Shown piece by piece: positions 43,483 through 54,298 of a stretch of DNA of 64,000 nt. The notes under the pieces were generated by a model. It worked only from the letters and a program-made list of their open reading frames with translations, made no database searches and was not told the DNA's origin. Position 1 is the first letter of the stretch, and each line of letters starts with the position of its first letter. The DNA lies in assembly GCA_020746835.1 (NCBI GenBank), contig JAGPNK010000017.1, positions 682,001-746,000 on the forward strand. Reading direction: 5' to 3'. Made by a program: the position numbers and the translations under genes. This DNA is from Stachybotrys elegans (Eukaryota; Ascomycota; Sordariomycetes; Hypocreales; Stachybotryaceae).

Positions 43483-44551
43483 TCTGAATGATGAGAAGAG
43501 GTAGAGTCCACGGAGCACATTCACGTGTAGAAAGGATGGACAAGGCGAGGTGGCTGAGGAAGCTGATTACGATGGGACAGACTCTACAGACGAGCTGATT
43601 TATATCTACATTGGGAAGCTTCATCTCCAGACTTAGACGCCGTGTTCCTCAGGGCGCTCGTACAAGCGGCGGCGTGGACTTTGGAAAGAAACCCGCCCAT
43701 GTTGAGAGCCCAGAACAGAGCCATCGTCGATCGTCGCCTGACCATACTCGGTCAGGTAGGTTGGGCAACCGTGGCCATTGCGGATGTCGAGAAGCCGAGC
43801 GCAACAACCAAATTTCGGCCCCCATGGATGGGAATGAGCCGAGGGTGAGCATTCTGCATGGGCAAGGCATGCCTTGACGCCGCCGTTGACGAGCCCGGGC
43901 GTTTCCACTTACACATTGACCGGGTCGGCCGTCGAGGTCAGAAGGATCGGTATGTACAACACAAGTGGGTTTCGGGCCTGGCAGACATTACCTAGAACAG
44001 AAATGTCTCCAAGGATGGATGATTCCAGATCTGGGTCCTCGCTGAAGGCGCATTCAGAAGCCAACCTCTTATTGGCAGGTCGGACGCCGGCCGGGCCAGA
44101 CACGGCCGTTGCACCATCTCGGTGTTGCATGATCACATAGGGCTCTGCTCTATTCAACTCTGGATCCGAACGTTTCATCACCTTGACTCTCAGTCAGCAG
44201 ATGAGCGTATATGCACGACGATGGTTCTTTTGAACGCTGCATTCCTTCGCAGCTGCATGACCCCCAAACTCCTACCGTCTTCTCAACTCTGACTGCTTTG
44301 CCGCCGCAGGGACGCACCATGCGTGCATGATGCGCGCATGGCGCGGACATGAACCCGAATCTGTTTACTTTGTCCGCGATACGAGTGTCAGTGTAGAAGG
44401 AGTGCGAGCAGCGCCATTCTATTTCTCCCACGGGAACGCCTTGCCAGGTGACACAATCAAGCATACGAGTTCTGTTGCACCGTCCCATCATCATACGCTG
44501 AAGCAACCAACCAACCAACCTCATCTTGACTCTTCATCTTCTTTCTCCAAC
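43483..44551. promoter_or_regulatory. Shared divergent promoter of the PKS and oxoamine synthase genes
   Basis: The two cluster genes start 1.07 kb apart and read away from each other, so both promoters lie here. A TATAAAT box faces the PKS (43598-43604). CCGGGTCGG at 43920-43928 is an everted CCG-N3-CGG of the type bound by Zn2Cys6 regulators; whether it is used is inference. No regulator gene is present in the cluster. No open frame here looks real. Confidence 0.6.
43598..43604 (-). promoter_or_regulatory. TATA box of the polyketide synthase gene
   Basis: TATAAAT on the minus strand, in GATATAAATC, about 120 bases upstream of the chosen PKS start codon, a plausible distance for a fungal core promoter. 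Confidence 0.5.
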
Positions 44552-46006
44552 ATGGCTGCCTACGGGACGCAAATGTTCTCTGGCTACCTTGCCGCCATGA
44601 ACCCCAGAGCTGGGGCCATGAAGGGCGCCCCGGCCTTTTATAGGAACCTCGAGGCCATGCTCGATGTCCGCCGTGCCAGGCATGACCTGTTGACGGCCAA
44701 GCCGCGATGGGATGAGACGGTGGGCGACTACACCAGCAGCGACTTCCTGTCGCTGAACCGCTCGGGCAGGGTCCGCGAGCTGTTTCTTGCTGAGCTTGCC
44801 GCTCATCCGCAGTTTGTTCTTTCGGCGTCGGGGTCTCGCGTCCAGTTCGGCAACTATGAGTACCTGTGCGAGACTGAGGAGGAGATTGCTCGCATCTTCA
44901 AGGCTGAGACTGCCATCATTACTCATTCTGGCTTCATGGCCAATGTCGCCGTCCTCCCTGCCATTGCCATGCCTGGCGATGCCTTTGTCTACGACGAGGC
45001 GGTCCACGCCAGCTCGCACGACGGCATGGCTCTCAGCAAGGCCGAGCACAAGATATCCTTTGCCCACAACGACGTTGACGCGCTGCGCGAAGTTCTCGAG
45101 AAGCTCAGCAAGGAGAATCAAGGATTTGTCACGGGTGCCAATTCCATCATCATTCTCGTCGAGAGTGTCTACAGCATGGACGGCGATATATGCCCCCTTC
45201 AGGAGATGGTGGCTCTCACCAAGGAGATGTTTCCCATGGGAAACGCTCAGTTCGTCATAGACGAGGCCCAAGGCATTGGCATCATCGGGCCCAACGGCTG
45301 TGGGCTAGTTGCGCTCCTAGGCCTGGAGAAAGATATCGCCATCCGCATACACATGGCCAGCAAGGCTGCTGGGAGCACCGGTGGCATCGTCCTCTGTAAC
45401 CAGACCATTCGGTCTGTCATGATCAGCCACGCGCGCTACATGATCTACGCGGGTGCGCCGTCCTTCCCCATGGTTGCTGGGATCAGAGTTGGCATCCGAG
45501 AACTGACCTCTGGAGCCTGCCAGGAGGTAAGTCACACCCTGTCGATTTTCTTTTTCGGGCAATGATATTCATCCAAACAGGCCCAGGATTATGTTCAGCG
45601 TGCCGTCAGGCATTTCTTCAACCAGGTGACTTCGCACCCTTCGTGGGACGCAGTCAACGATGAGGGCATACTGCGCATCCCCGTGGCCGAAGACCACGAG
45701 TCGCGGCCCTTTGTGAGCCACATTGTGCCGCTGCGCACGAGAGTGGGCGACGAGAAGCATCTGTCGCGACACCTGCTGCTGATTGCCAACGCCAACGCCT
45801 ACGCAATCTCGTTCCCCATTGTGCCCAAGAACAAGACAAGGGTGAGACTCGTGTTCCACGCGCACAACAGCCTGGCCGAGGTGGAAAAGCTGGCGGGTCA
45901 CGTTATGGATTGGGCGGAGGAGATGCTTCGGATCGACGAGGAGGGGGACGATGAGGTGCTGCCAAAGGCAACAAGGATGTACCAGGCCCTTGAGGTGGCG
46001 GCCTAA
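44552..46006 (+). CDS. PLP-dependent alpha-oxoamine synthase
   Basis: Exons 44552-45526 and 45581-46006 give 466 residues. The fold-type I aminotransferase pattern is clear: YTSSDFLSLNRS, SGSRVQFGNYEYLCETEEEIA, FVYDEAVHASSHDG, ILVESVYSMDGDICPL, FVIDEAQGIGIIGPNG (Asp237 is the pyridine-N ligand), and the PLP lysine 271 in HMASKAAGSTGG. This is the oxoamine synthase family (5-aminolevulinate synthase, serine palmitoyltransferase, BioF, KBL) that condenses an amino acid with an acyl thioester and loses CO2. Standing divergently beside a highly reducing PKS without a release domain, it most likely offloads the polyketide as an amino ketone, as Fum8 is thought to do for fumonisins. Length is that of a single domain, shorter than Fum8. 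The usual DEAH histidine is Gln240 here. No targeting signal is obvious. Confidence 0.9.
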
Positions 46007-46877
46007 TAATAGTCAACTCGTTGTTACTCAAGTATAACTCTGTGTAACAGACGGGTGTAAAATCGGTGACTCTCTGATTATTCAGACAATATAAAATCAA
46101 TAGATGAAAATTAGCAGAAAAGACTGAAAACGAGCCATGAAAGGCGCATCCCAGAATGTTGATTTTGATTTTGATTTTGATTTTGCCGTCTCATGATTGT
46201 GTGATGAATATTGCATCTGATTTCGCTTCGTTCTGTTTTGATAACGTACGTTGTATCTACCATAACTTGACGCAGGAGGAAAGGATTATGGCCTTGTCAA
46301 TCGATCCACCTATGTAAGTCTAGAACACGGTGCAGAGAGATTAATTGGGCATGTTGACGAGACGAAGACCGGGGGTTCTTGCATGGGAACTTTTGTTGAG
46401 CCAGACCTTGGGCAAAATGTCTGCATCGGCCCCATGATGTCGACTTATCGTATCAATTTACATGCAAGTTGGGGGCGGAGGCCTCTCCGAGCCGAGGGTG
46501 GCCAGCCTCTTGCATCAGAATGCGATCAAAGTCCTCCTGGCGAATGCCTGTATTGGTAATCCCGCTGCAAAAAGGCCATCGTGAGGTTACATCCCAGGGG
46601 TAAGGGAGCCATGGTACAGCTCGCCAGGGAGGAACCCTCCCCCCACGGGCAAGGATGTGTTGGCTGCGGCTGCAGGTGAATCCTTTATGCCCCAAGATGC
46701 GCCAAAAAACCAAGCTTTCTCCAAGCTTTCTCTTGTCCCCCCGTTCTCCCCGAGCTGCGTCCCGTCCCGTCTTTGCCCAAGACGCCGCCCCGAGGTTTGG
46801 TGTGGCAATAAGACCTTGACAGTCCCCTCTCCTGCCGACTGCAACTGCAACTGCACCGCTCCAAGCCTCTGCCAGCC
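46007..46877. other. Intergenic spacer inside the cluster
   Basis: Between the oxoamine synthase and the MFS gene. Contains a short GATTTT tandem array; otherwise nothing recognisable. Probably the MFS promoter occupies the right half. Confidence 0.5.
46161..46184 (+). repeat. GATTTT hexamer tandem repeat, four copies
   Basis: Four perfect tandem copies of GATTTT, a simple microsatellite in the 3' flank of the oxoamine synthase gene. Confidence 0.9.
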
Positions 46878-48644
46878 ATGGAGAAGGACATCTCGACGCG
46901 CGCCGACGGCTCCCCGGCTTCTGCCGTACGGGTTGACGACGACAAGCAGGCTGTTATGGCAGACGACACACAGGCTTCTGTGATGGAACAGCCAGCTTCC
47001 GAGGAGAAGAGGGAAAAGCCCTTTTCGTTCTACGCGTCAGTGGTTTGTCTTGCGCTGCTCGTGTTTATTGTGTCCTGGGACGCCACGTCGCTGTCAGTCG
47101 CTATTCCTGTAAGTCATCTGAACCCAGCGCCGCCGGCCACGGCCGCTTGCTTCGCCCTTGTTCTAAACACCATTCTTCGCTAGGCCGTTGCAAGCCAGTT
47201 TCAGGCAACGACGATCGAGTCGTTCTGGACGAGCATCGCCTTCATGTTGGGCGTTGCCGTCTCCCAGCCAATCTACGTCTCCCTCTCCGATGTGCTTGGC
47301 CGAAAACTGCCGCTGTACGCTTCCATGGTCTTGTTCGCCGTCGGCTGCATCCTGTTTGCCACGGCCGAGTCCATTTCCACCGTGGTTGCCGGCCGTGCCC
47401 TGCAGGGACTCGGCGGAGGCGGTCTCGATGTCCTCGAGTCCATCATCCTGACAGACATGACCACGCTCAGCGAACGGCCGCTGTGGATGGGCTTGATGGC
47501 CATCCCCGTTGCCTTGGGCACGATTCTCGGGCCCATCATCGGCTCGCTCTTCGCCGAGCATGTATCGTGGCGCTGGATTGGTTGGGTCAATCTGCCCTTT
47601 GTTGGCGTCGCTTTCCTCCTCGCCGTCTTCTTCTTGCATCTCCGGCCTCTCGGCATGGACTTTCGCGGCAAGCTGCTCCGGATTGACTGGGGAGGGATGG
47701 CGCTCTTTACCGTGGGAGCAACGAGCTTCGTGCTGCCGCTCAGTTGGGCCGACGCATTGTTCCCCTGGTCCTCTTGGCGGACAATTGTGCCTCTGATCAT
47801 CGGCATCCTCGTGCTCGCCGTCTTTGCCTGGTACGAGACGAAGCCCGTCGCGCCCATGTTCCCGTACCGTGTCTTTTCGACCACAACAGCCTCCATGGCC
47901 ATCTTTGGAGCCTTTATCAACGGGCTTCAGCTCTATACCCTGCTCTTTTACATCCCTCTCTTCTTCCAGGCTGTCTTCCTCGACACGCCGCTCGAGTCGG
48001 CTGTCCACTTATTGCCATTCTGCGGCCTTTTTGTCGCATTTTCCCTCATCGTGCCCATGTCGGTGCCGGTATTTGGACAGTACCGGTGGCAGATCTGGTC
48101 CGGCTGGGTGCTGCAGACTCTGGCGCTGGGCCTTCTTTGCCTGATGGGGCGCACGCCCAATTCCGGCGCCGTAGCCTATGTGCTGCAAGCTCTGCTTGGT
48201 GCAGGTATCGGCGCGCTTTTCATGACCAACTACGTTCCCCTCCAGGCGGCCGTCGTCACTCGATCTGTTGATGACACTGGCGTCGCATCGGGAATGCTAG
48301 TCGTCTTCCGTCTCTTTGGCGGGCTGATAGGCCTGGCTATAGGCTCTGGTGTATTCAACAGCGTCTTCGCCTCGAGAATAAGTTCTCTTGGCCTTCTTTC
48401 CGGTCCATTCTCACCCCTACGTGACCCAACCCAGGCTGTGGGCTTCATCCCTGAGCTACTGGGGATTGACATGGACAATCCAGTCCTCACCGAGGTCGTA
48501 GAGGCGTATAGGTCGGCATTTGAGGCGCTATGGATTACCTTGACTGGCATTTCGGGCCTTGGATGCGTGTCTTCTATTTTCATCAAGCATTACGCGGTTG
48601 ATAATAAGGAAATGGGGCGACAGAGGCTTGAGGAATCCTCTTGA
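46878..48644 (+). CDS. MFS multidrug/metabolite exporter, 14-helix DHA2-like
   Basis: Exons 46878-47108 and 47184-48644 (75-bp intron) give 563 residues. After a charged cytosolic N-terminus of about 50 residues come roughly 14 hydrophobic helices. Motif A reads VSLSDVLGRKLPL; the antiporter motif C reads ALGTILGPIIGSLF; and GRALQGLGGGG between them is the conserved motif B region. These are hallmarks of drug/H+ antiporters at the plasma membrane, a type often found in toxin clusters (aflatoxin AflT, fumonisin FUM19 is an ABC type by contrast). Placement next to the PKS and oxoamine synthase suggests export of, or self-protection from, the product; this is inference. The first exon ends phase 0 after VAIP and joins cleanly to AVASQFQ. 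Confidence 0.9.
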
Positions 48645-49757
48645 TACCGTCCCCGAAATACAGATATCACCGACAGGATCGAAAAAGAATGGCTGGAGAG
48701 GGAAATGCGTATCCAAAGACATTATTTGGGAGAACTAGGATAGACGGAATACCTACAGAAATACAAACTTCCTAGAGAGGGCCAACGGCGTAGATAATGA
48801 TGGCCAACCAGATGTTGCCCACCGGACCTTGGCAGAGTCAGATAGAAAAGAAATTGTTAACTGGTTGGAGCCAGAGAATGACAGAATGGCCAGCAATATA
48901 CAAGAGTATCCCCTTGAGTGTGGTAATAATAAGGGAGCAAGCCCAAAGTTACAGCTATACTGGCCTAACTAGGAACCTACAGTTGGCGTGTCGGGGAGTA
49001 TAGGGAGGACTGTAGGGTAACAAAAGCCATAGCCTGCCAACAACAAATAGGCAACTCAAGCCCAGCGTAAAGATCAGGCTTTCTCCTCTGTATTAGAGTC
49101 ATAAGATTCGGACTGCGCGTTTGCATAAAGGCACAATAAAGGGGCGTAAATTGATAGAGGGACCGTAGCAGGGCTCAAATTGATAAAGGGACTGTATGCT
49201 GGAGTGGCTAAGCGAAGCTCAGGATCCAAGCTACTAGTTAGTAAGAGTTATATTATGGCTGTGGGCAAGCATCGGGATCGCAGCTCCGTATATCAATGTA
49301 ATCCCTATTACTGTCCCTTCATCTAAATGCACAGTCCGAATATATATAATCATGTTTTAATTCGCATACGACCTATTGCGTTTTGACTTAATCATCTATT
49401 TCTATCTCACTTGATTATCTCTCTTCTCCCACAGGAAACGCATTCTTTGCCTCGACCTACTCCCTGGCTTCCTGCAGAAGCTATGCACCTGTTGTATCAG
49501 GGCACAGGTCTGGTGCTTCTCTCCCATGGTGTTAGCAGACTGGTTTTGCTGTATATACCTATCGACTGAGACTGAGGCTCCGAGATCGAGATGGCGAATA
49601 ATATGTTGGTACGTATCGTCCAGGGATCCAAGACTGGGAGGCAAGATACACATATTACTTAAGCCGGGAATACACAGGGAAAATTCCCCATGGGGTTAAG
49701 GGTGGAGGGTGAAGAGATCTGCGTGCATTGGCAATGGGAATGCTTGTTTACTGAAAC
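48645..49757. other. Intergenic region, right border of the cluster
   Basis: No gene seen. AT content is raised from about 48700 to 49400. Contains the inverted-repeat element described at 49106-49341 and the promoter of the kinase at 49758. Confidence 0.5.
49106..49341. mobile_element. MITE-like inverted-repeat element, about 236 bp
   Basis: The outer 17 bases at 49106-49122 match the reverse complement of 49325-49341 at 15 of 17 positions, and the two differences are transitions. The similarity continues inward for about 40 more bases at roughly two thirds identity, including a shared TTGATA segment. There is no coding capacity. This layout suits a miniature inverted-repeat element or foldback element with decayed ends. 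No clear target-site duplication is visible next to the ends. Confidence 0.45.
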
Positions 49758-51337
49758 ATGTTTCTGCGTCGCGTCGCTCGGCTCCCAGTCGCCGTCTCAC
49801 AGAAAATTTCCAAGAGATCTCGTATAGCATCTGGATTCGCCATGGCCTACTCCCACAAGTCCTCTTCTTCCTCCTCCCCTCAGCTGGTCCTTCAACCACG
49901 CCAGTACGCAGCCCGGGGATTTGAGGTGATCCCACTTCACCAAATGCTGGAAGAGGAAGGGCTGCCGTTCTACAACATCGAAGACTACTATCCGGTTCAG
50001 ATAGGCCAGGTCATCAAGGATCGCTATCAAGTCGTGGCGAAGCTTGGCTATGGCGGTAGCTCTACTGTCTGGCTGGCCCGCGATCTAACGTAACTATTTC
50101 ATCCCACCATCTACCGATATCACTAACCTAATGGCGACCTAGAGAGGAGCGGAAATACTGGGTACTCAAGGTATACGTCAATACTTTGAAACACAACCAA
50201 GAGCTGCGTGTCTACGAACATCTTTCTAGCGTGGAATCCGATTATCCTGGAAGAGGGTATGTTCGTCGATTCGAAGAGTGGTTCAAGCTCGACGGTCCGC
50301 ATGGCAAACACGATGTGGTCGTCATGGCGCCCCTGGGCATGAGCCTAAGAACTCTGCAAGGCATGCAACCAACCCACGCGTTCCAACCAATGTTGGTCAA
50401 ATCTGCTATTAGCCAGGTCTTGCTTGGGATCGTTTATCTCCATGAAGCTGGCGTGATTCACACCGGTAAGTACCATTCCTCCATTTCCTTTAAGCTCGGC
50501 AGATTGTGCCGATAGGGTAACACATCTAACACGCACAACAAGATCTGCACTCTGACAATTTGCTTGTCGCGTTAACCAGCGATAATATTCTCTCCAAAGT
50601 GGAAGAAGAGGAAATCTTGCACCCGTCGGCACGCAAGCGGATCAATGATACCATCATATACGTCTCGAGGTATATGCTCGGAGGTGCAGGCGTGCTAACC
50701 ATCTGCGATCTCGGCCAGGCAATGATCGGTGCAGAGCATCGTGGAATCGCCATGCCAACCCAGTACCGTGCGCCTGAGGTTATCCTGGGTATGCCATGGG
50801 GAAATGCAGTCGACCTATGGAGCGTAGGGCTACTGGTATGTTTAACCCATTCCCCTTGCAATTCCCATTACTGATGGAATCTGTTTCATCTAGGCATGGG
50901 ATCTCCTCGAGCCAAAGCCACTCTTTCGTGTGTTTGATGACGAGAATCCGGAGCTCAACGAGGCACACCATCTTGCAGCCATGACGGCCCTTTTGGGCCC
51001 CCCTCCATTGGATTTTCTCAAAGCAGGTGAAAAGGCAGGGAAGTATTGGACTGTCGATGGTGAGCAGCAATTTGCTTCCATACAAGTATAAGAGCATGCT
51101 GACTTGACAATTCATGTAATAGGCGAATGGAAGGGACCCGTTCCGCTGCCGCCGAAAACCAGCTTCGAGTCACTGGTCACAACGTTGACCGGGGAAGAGA
51201 AGGAGCTTTTCATCGATCTCATTCAGCGTCTTCTCTCCTGGGACCCTCAAGAAAGACTATCGGCTCTAGTGGTTTACTTTCACGTGTGGCTACGAGGCAG
51301 GGAGGCGGCTGAAAACATCGACAGCAATACGCAGTAA
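49758..51337 (+). CDS. SRPK-like serine/threonine protein kinase
   Basis: Five exons (49758-50089, 50143-50465, 50543-50835, 50894-51059, 51123-51337) give 442 residues. Kinase landmarks: KLGYGGSSTVWLARDL glycine loop, Lys120 in YWVLKVYV, HTDLHSDN catalytic loop with Asp219, a long insert, then CDLGQA with Asp274 (DLG in place of DFG), then TQYRAPEVILG and DLWSVGLLAWDLLEPK. The closing helix contains WDPQERLSA. HTD and the APE-distal pattern place it in the SRPK-like family of filamentous fungi, like the partial kinase at the window's left end. All catalytic residues are present. The N-terminus (MFLRRVARLPVAVSQKISKR) is Arg-rich and could be a mitochondrial presequence, although a start at 49842 (MAYSHKSSS) is equally possible. 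The final exon ends soon after kinase subdomain XI. Confidence 0.85.
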
Positions 51338-52414
51338 CAACAACAACAACAAGAAAAAGCGAAAGGAGAAGTAGTAAAATGCCTTCCGATTGGGCGTTGG
51401 AGGCCAGGACCAAGGGTTTGCGCCAGACAAGCCTCGTGGTCGCCGCTAGCGCTGCGATTGGCCAGGGGTAAAATCTGTGTGTCACACCTTGGACGTCTTA
51501 TATCCCGTGGGCGCGGGCGGCGGGTCTCCTTTCTCTCCCACAAGCACCACTGCTTCCGCTTTCCATTCCTGCTAGCTTTATTTATCCGTCGTCTGCTCTA
51601 CCATGGGCTCTTGTAACGGCTCGGACCGGGGCCAGACAAGACCTGTGGCATCTCGACCATGCAGTTGGGGCTCATCATGTCCTTCAGTTCACGACAGCTG
51701 TCGCAACCCTCGTCTCATTTGTCGCCTCTTCTTCTCTTGGCTACATCCATGATATCTTGGCCACAATAGCCCCAATACGCCCCGTTGCATATACCCCAGG
51801 CCAAGAACCCGTCTCGTCGCCTCGTTCGCCCACATGGCCCATTCGCCTCCCTGCTCAGCCTCCCCACGTTCCCTTCATCTTCAACAACCGACAGACAGGG
51901 TTAGCTTCACCGATTCCAGCCCTGGAAGGGATAATTTCAGTCTTCAGCCCTTCCCCATCTATCCACTTTGCTTCCCACCAGCTCGGTTCCCAGCTTGAAT
52001 CGGCCCCCACGTACCCTTTCTGCTTGCCTTGTCCTTGCTCTGCTCCTCTCCTCTCCTCATCTTGCCTGACGGAGCTAGACCTCACCTGACGAAACCTCGC
52101 TCAGCTTCAACCTCTGCTCATCGAATCCTCGTTTCCCGCCGTTACCTGTACATACTGACGGCCCGTCCACCACCGCATCGTGTCATTGTGTATTCCGCTT
52201 CTCGGCCGATTATCTCACCTCAGCATGCATCTCCATCATTCGCCCTGGTGAGGAGTTACCCTCGAAAGGCTGTCTGACGTACCACTGTTATCCCATCGCC
52301 TGCTCACACGACGCACAGCCTCTGTTCCCGTGGCTTGGGCACTTACACATCATACATTGCCACATAGGCCACTATACGCACCTATGTCACTCTCCGCTCG
52401 ATTCTTCCTCCATC
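51338..52414. other. Intergenic, promoter and leader of phosphate transporter
   Basis: About 1.1 kb. From about 51540 the plus strand is CT-rich, as in other leaders here. An open plus frame at 51757-52089 is proline- and serine-rich without a domain and is probably not coding. Confidence 0.5.
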
Positions 52415-54298
52415 ATGACTGTGCTTCACCAGTACACCTACATCTTCGCCCTTTCCACCTTCTTCGCTTTCCTCGATGCATGGAACATCGGTACGCCATC
52501 GCCTGACGATTCCCAAGCTTTCCAGCCACTGACGTTGTAGGCGCCAATGATGTCGCCAACTCCTTTGCGACGTCCGTCTCTTCGAGGTCGCTGACCATGA
52601 AGCAGGCCATGGCCGTGGCTGCCGTCTGCGAGTTTGCCGGCAGTGTCGCCGTCGGCAGCCGCGTGGCCGACACCATCCGCACTCGCATCGTCGACCCTCA
52701 TCTGTACGATTCCTCACCTGCCGTGCTGCTCCTTGCCATGATGTGTACCATTCTTGGGTCTTCTACTTTCCTAACCGTTGCGACCCGCTACGGCATGCCT
52801 GTCTCGACCACACATGCCGTCATAGGCGGCCTGGTCGGTTCTGCTACAGCCTCGGTTGGCATCACCAAGGTCAACTGGGGGTGGACCGGCGTCTCGCAAG
52901 TCTTTGCCGCGTGGGTCATTGCTCCAGGCTTGTCGGGCGTCTTCGGCGCCCTCCTCTTCTATCTTACAAAGAAGGCCGTCTTGACCAAGGAGACGGCTGT
53001 GAAGCGGGCATTTCTTTCCATCCCCGTCTACACGTTTCTAACAGTAGGCGCCTTGACGAGTAAGCTCACGTCCCATTGACCTTGCTGTTTCTCGCGCTGA
53101 TAGTTGCAAAGTGCTCGTGGCTTGGAGAGGAGTGCGGGACGAAGAGGTGCCCCTCAGCACGGTGCTCATCAGCATCTTTTCCGTGGCAGGCGGCGTAGTC
53201 TTTCTGCAGTGCATGTTTCTGATGCCCTTCCTATGGGTTCGCATCATGCGTCAAGATTGGACGCTTAGGTGGTATCACGTCTTTTACGGACCAGCCCTGC
53301 TCCGACGACCGCCGCCTCCGCCCACGCCATCCGGGTTTCTCAAGCCTCGGATCAAGGACTACTATCGTGGCCACCTGACGCCCGAAGAGCTCGCCTACGT
53401 CCGCGCGTCCGAGACACTTCTCCAGTCGGTCCAGACGCCCGACGGCGCGCCCCCGAGCACCGCGGACAAGGACGACGACGCCATGCTCCTCCCGCCGCCC
53501 GCGACCGTATCAGCTCCGCCGGTGCACCCAGATCGCCTCTCAAAGGAAGACGACTCGTTAATACCGCCACGCCCGGCCGGGCCCTCGACCAGCTTTACAG
53601 TCCTCGCGTGGCGCGTCAATCGATTCCTGCTCCGCGGCATCGAGCAGGACGTCATCGGCATGCAGCAGCGCAACGCTGTGCTCAAGTGGGATATAGAAGA
53701 CATGCACTCGCGCGCGCCGCACTACGACAACCGCGCCGAATACATGTACTCGGCCCTGCAGATCCTGACGGCCGCTGCAGCGTCATTTACCCACGGCGCC
53801 AACGACGTCGCCAACGCCATCGCGCCATTCACCACGGCGTACGAGGTGTGGTCCACCAATACCGTCCCGGAAATGGTCGGTGTTCCCATCTGGGTGCTCT
53901 GCTTCGGCGGCGGCGCCATTGTGCTGGGCCTCTTGACATATGGTACGTAGGAGGGCAGGGCCGGGCAGGGAGGGTGTGATGCTAATCAAGGCGCAGGATA
54001 CCATGTGATGCGAACCTTGGGAAACCGCTTGACTCTCATCTCCCCCAGCCGAGGGTTCTGCATGGAGCTGGCCAGCGCCATCACCGTCCTAATGGCTACG
54101 AGGCTGTCGCTGCCCATTTCCACGACGCAGTGCATCACGGGCGCCACGGTGGGCGTTGGGCTGGCCAACGGCGACTGGCGGTGTATCAATCCGAAGCTGG
54201 TGGGCTGGATCTACATGGGATGGATCATCACTGTGCCCGTCACTGCGGTGATATCCGGCAGCGTCATGGCCATGATGCTGAATGCACCAGGGTGGTAG
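52415..54298 (+). CDS. PHO89: PHO89/PHO-4-type sodium/phosphate symporter
   Basis: Four exons (52415-52490, 52541-53059, 53112-53942, 53997-54298) give 575 residues. The PHO4 family has two inverted halves, each with a GANDVAN motif: GANDVANSFATSV spans the first splice and GANDVANAIAPF opens the second half, each followed by SITTH/STTQ-type segments (VSTTHAVIGG and ISTTQCITGA). About ten to twelve helices surround a long hydrophilic loop (about 275-430) rich in Pro and Asp. Such plasma-membrane carriers take up phosphate with sodium and are induced by phosphate starvation. The second intron ends at CAAAG (53111); using the nearer TAG at 53103 would break the frame. A start 25 codons before the first splice gives the first helix (FALSTFFAFLDAW). 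Confidence 0.93.

Noticed and set aside
43633..44181. Short frames between the PKS and the oxoamine synthase
   Set aside because: No domain and conflicting strands; the interval is better explained as a divergent promoter.
47163..48008. Antisense frame of 281 codons over the MFS gene
   Set aside because: Highly charged Glu/Asp/Gly/Arg shadow of the hydrophobic sense gene.
51757..52089. Plus frame of 110 codons upstream of PHO89
   Set aside because: Pro/Ser-rich translation of a CT-rich leader with no domain.
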